From positions 1-20,192 of the forward strand of contig QANT01003538.1 of NCBI GenBank assembly GCA_003254885.1: DNA of 20,192 nucleotides. Reading direction: 5' to 3'. The position numbers were made by a program, and so were the translations under genes. Shown piece after piece: positions 18,102 through 20,192 of this stretch (position 1 is its first letter; the number at the start of each line of letters is the position of its first letter). The DNA is from Purshia tridentata. Taxonomy: Eukaryota; Streptophyta; Magnoliopsida; Rosales; Rosaceae. The notes below the pieces were generated by a model, which made no database searches, was not told the DNA's origin, and saw only the letters and a program-made list of their open reading frames with translations.

Positions 18102-18715
18102 TATATTTTTTGTTTGTTCATATTGTGCTTATTTATTATGATTGGGTAATTTTTTTCAATTTCTACATTGTGAGCGATCGATTTTATTGCATTTACTATG
18201 ATCTTGTTTAAGTTTCGATTTTAATTCTTATAACTGTTATTGTTTGATTTCGGGTTTCTTGCTTCTTCGGTATGTATATTGTTATGTAGTAGTAATTTTT
18301 GAAAGCTTTATGGAACTATGCAATTCTTTTATTAATTTGATTATTGTACAAGGCGATCAATTTAGATGATCTAAATAGTTTTATTCTTACTTGTCCAACA
18401 ATCAACTTTAAAGAAAGCAAAACCCTTCTAAATATTTACAAGCCAAAATAAATTTGTACATGTTTTTGCTGCGGGTCCAGTATTGGTAAACTGGTGAAGG
18501 AAAATATAGTGGCTAACCCTAAAAGAATACAGTGGGATCTAAAACCAAAAAACCCAACCTCTCTCTCTCAAGAGCAAACACACCCAGTTATAATTGGGTG
18601 TCAAGGAAGTGCTAAACGCTGAGGTTTGGGGTCTATACTCTATACCATGGGTTACGATTGGCTTGGGACAAAAAAATAAAATAAAAAGAGCAAACCCATA
18701 AAGTAAAAATTATAT
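18102..18715. other. Non-coding DNA right of the hAT element
   Basis: T-rich sequence continues the segment interrupted by the hAT insertion. Near 18580-18601 is a small perfect hairpin ACACCCA...TGGGTGT. A CTCTCTCTC tract lies at 18561. No gene or RNA is seen. Confidence 0.4.
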
Positions 18716-18735
18716 CACAAGAAGTTTGTGTGTTT

Positions 18736-18826
18736 TTTATTTTTTTAATTATAGGAAGGGAGGAGGGTTTGAACCCAAATATATAGAAAACAGCTTTTAT
18801 TCTCATCAACTAGATTAATCTCAATT
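18736..18826 (-). mobile_element. tRNA-derived SINE, about 91 bp, probably 5'-shortened
   Basis: On the minus strand it has an A-box-like TAATCTAGTTGATGAG, a B-box core GGGTTCAAACCC, then TCCTCCCTTCCTATAATT and an A-rich tail AAAAAAATAAAA. It is flanked by a 20-bp direct repeat with one mismatch, CACAAGAAGTTTGTGTGTTT at 18716-18735 and CACAATAAGTTTGTGTGTTT at 18827-18846, typical of L1-type target-primed insertion. The tail is next to the left copy, consistent with minus orientation. It is a short SINE, so part of the tRNA-related head may be missing. Confidence 0.7.
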
Positions 18827-18846
18827 CACAATAAGTTTGTGTGTTT

Positions 18847-19574
18847 GATTACTTTTCTTTTAGGTGTAGTGTAATATAATCATGGAGTGGTTACCATGGT
18901 CGTGGCCAAAGCCTTAAACTTAGGCTAAGTAATATAATGGATATCACTGGCTTTTTTTATGTCAAAACTCAATGGGTTCGGATCCTACTAAACCACACCG
19001 CTGAGTTTGACCAGAGTAGTATTTGAACATAAAAAGAAGACAAAAGGGAAAGAGTGAGATTTTGAACTCACGATTTATTCTTTTTTTGATAAAATGAAAA
19101 ATAGATAATATTCATTAGATTAAATATGTATTGACATAAAAAGTGGTTTATTATTGGTTCTTTTTTTTAATAATAATACTAGAAACACCATCCTATATTA
19201 AAATTAAAAATGAATTACTTTAAAATCTATTTTACTATCCTTAATGATAAATATATCCATTTAAAAAGATGCAATGATAAATAAATTTACTTTATACAAA
19301 TAAAGCTCACTTTATTTTTTTTTTTTGTGTTTTTAGCATCGAGCGTTCGATGAGTTTGAAAAAACTGAGTAAATTGTCAATGTCATAGAGTGACAATGAT
19401 TGCTACTGTCAAACATTAATAATTAATAATATAACACAAGTACTTTTTGCAATTAAAATAACTACTGTCGCACAATAGAACTAATTACTACTATCTGTGT
19501 CAATTGTTGAGCGTGATTTCTATGTACCGAATTGAAATTTTGTTTAGCTAATTTTTAAATTGAACTTAAAAAAA
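18847..19574. other. Intergenic DNA with weak SINE-like boxes and hairpin motifs
   Basis: 18995-19005 GGGTTCGGATCC and, on the minus strand, GTGAGTTCAAAATCTCAC near 19070 resemble B boxes, but no flanking duplications were found, so SINEs are not called. TGATTGCTACTGT at 19397-19409 is identical to 4921-4933, and related ACTACTGTCGCACAATAG phrases follow. The remainder is AT-rich. Confidence 0.3.
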
Positions 19575-20192
19575 GGGCAAATTGCAATTTAGTACCTCAT
19601 GTTTGGGTCAGATTACAAGTTGGTACCTCTAGTTTTTTTTTTGAACTTTTTGGTACCTCATCTTCAAAATCTTGGCAAATATGTACCTCTGTCAATTTTT
19701 CCGTCTAAATCTCGGTTAACCGATGACGTGACGCTAATGTAGATAATTAAATAATAACCATGTGGACAAATAAATGATAAAATATTATAAAAATAGATTA
19801 TTTATTAAAAAAAAACTTTTATTCTTCTCTTTTATTTTCTCTTCTTTCTTCTTTTTCTTTTTTCTTTCTTCTTTGTTCTTTGTTCTTTGTTCTTTCTTCT
19901 CCTTCTTCATATATGAGTTTGCAATTTCTAAAAATCATCAAAAAATCCTCAAATCTAAAATTTCAAATCCACTATGAAAATCACTAACAACTCATTCTTT
20001 TTTTCTCCTTTTCGTTTGTTCTTCTTGCTTTCTTTCACTTTTTCCTTTCTTCTTCTTTTCCATTTTTTTTTTTGCAACTCTAAAATTAAACCCCCTGCCC
20101 TTCCCTTTTTTCTTCTTATTCTTCTTCCCTACATCTTTTTCAGATCACCCCCACCCCCACCCGACACCCATCACCTGCAACATGCATTCAAC
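19575..20192 (+). mobile_element. Left end of a MULE-like element (right end outside the window)
   Basis: Starts GGGCAAATTGCAATTTAGTA, the kind of terminal sequence common in plant MULEs, followed by spaced GTACCTC units (at about 19590, 19625, 19661 and 19684) and a GATGACGTGACGC segment. From 19800 the interior is CT/TTC-rich with (TTGTTCT)n near 19870 and C-rich DNA at the edge, similar to the leader-like interiors elsewhere in this window. The right terminus and target duplication cannot be checked here. Confidence 0.45.

Noticed and set aside
18880..19085. Two further SINEs suggested by B-box-like GGGTTCGGATCC and GAGTTCAAAATCTC
   Set aside because: No A box at the right spacing, no A-rich tail in the right place and no flanking duplications could be found.

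Overview
This window looks like intergenic DNA from a flowering plant nuclear genome, probably a eudicot. It is AT-rich and almost free of host genes, and it is packed with plant transposon families: Ty1/copia with a tRNA-iMet primer site, Mutator-like (MULE), Helitron, hAT, a foldback MITE, a tRNA-derived SINE and a very large LTR. I found no rRNA, tRNA, CRISPR array or bacterial-style operon. The only long, convincingly functional-looking reading frame is the gag-pol of a copia retrotransposon that runs off the left edge.

Layout, left to right. 1-2231 (minus strand): 5' part of a young copia element, with a 152-bp LTR, primer binding site and an uninterrupted 656-codon gag-protease-integrase frame cut by the window edge. 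About 2232-2606: 5' end of a minus-strand Helitron that the copia element interrupts. 2607-3900: decayed sequence, including a possible pseudogene and a CT-rich leader-like stretch. 4650-5130: a 127-bp tandem duplication built from short hairpin-forming motifs, then one N and a run of 52 A. 5744-6147: a foldback MITE. 6163-6495 (minus): a small unidentified ORF with an ATG.

6688-12289 is the structural highlight, a four-level nest. An old element with inverted repeat arms of about 150 bp (6688 and 12289) was hit in its left arm by a small MULE (6833-10406, exact 9-bp target duplication TTATAATTT). That MULE was in turn hit by a small Helitron (about 6981-7260) and by a 2.9-kb LTR with no coding region (7449-10349, exact 5-bp duplication ACAAG). 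The LTR carries a 27-bp minisatellite, a GC-rich leader and a perfect-looking splice donor. The body of the outermost element (10441-12140) holds gene-like, GC- and CT-rich sequence, so it is a candidate Pack-MULE.

12290-13560 contains another gene-like fragment, about 85 bp of which aligns without gaps to the leader-like stretch near 3785. 13660-16880 is non-coding LTR-like DNA with two TATA boxes, a 30-bp and a 191-bp tandem duplication. 16892-18093 is a non-autonomous hAT element (TAGGGGTGG ends, exact 8-bp duplication CTTTTGAA) with a telomere-motif-like internal repeat. 18736-18826 is a minus-strand SINE with 20-bp target duplications. 19575 to the right edge is the left end of another MULE-like element.

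No genes here work together as a pathway. The useful content is the transposon stratigraphy, most of which rests on exact target-site duplications visible in the sequence. I did not see evidence of a new defence or metabolic system.
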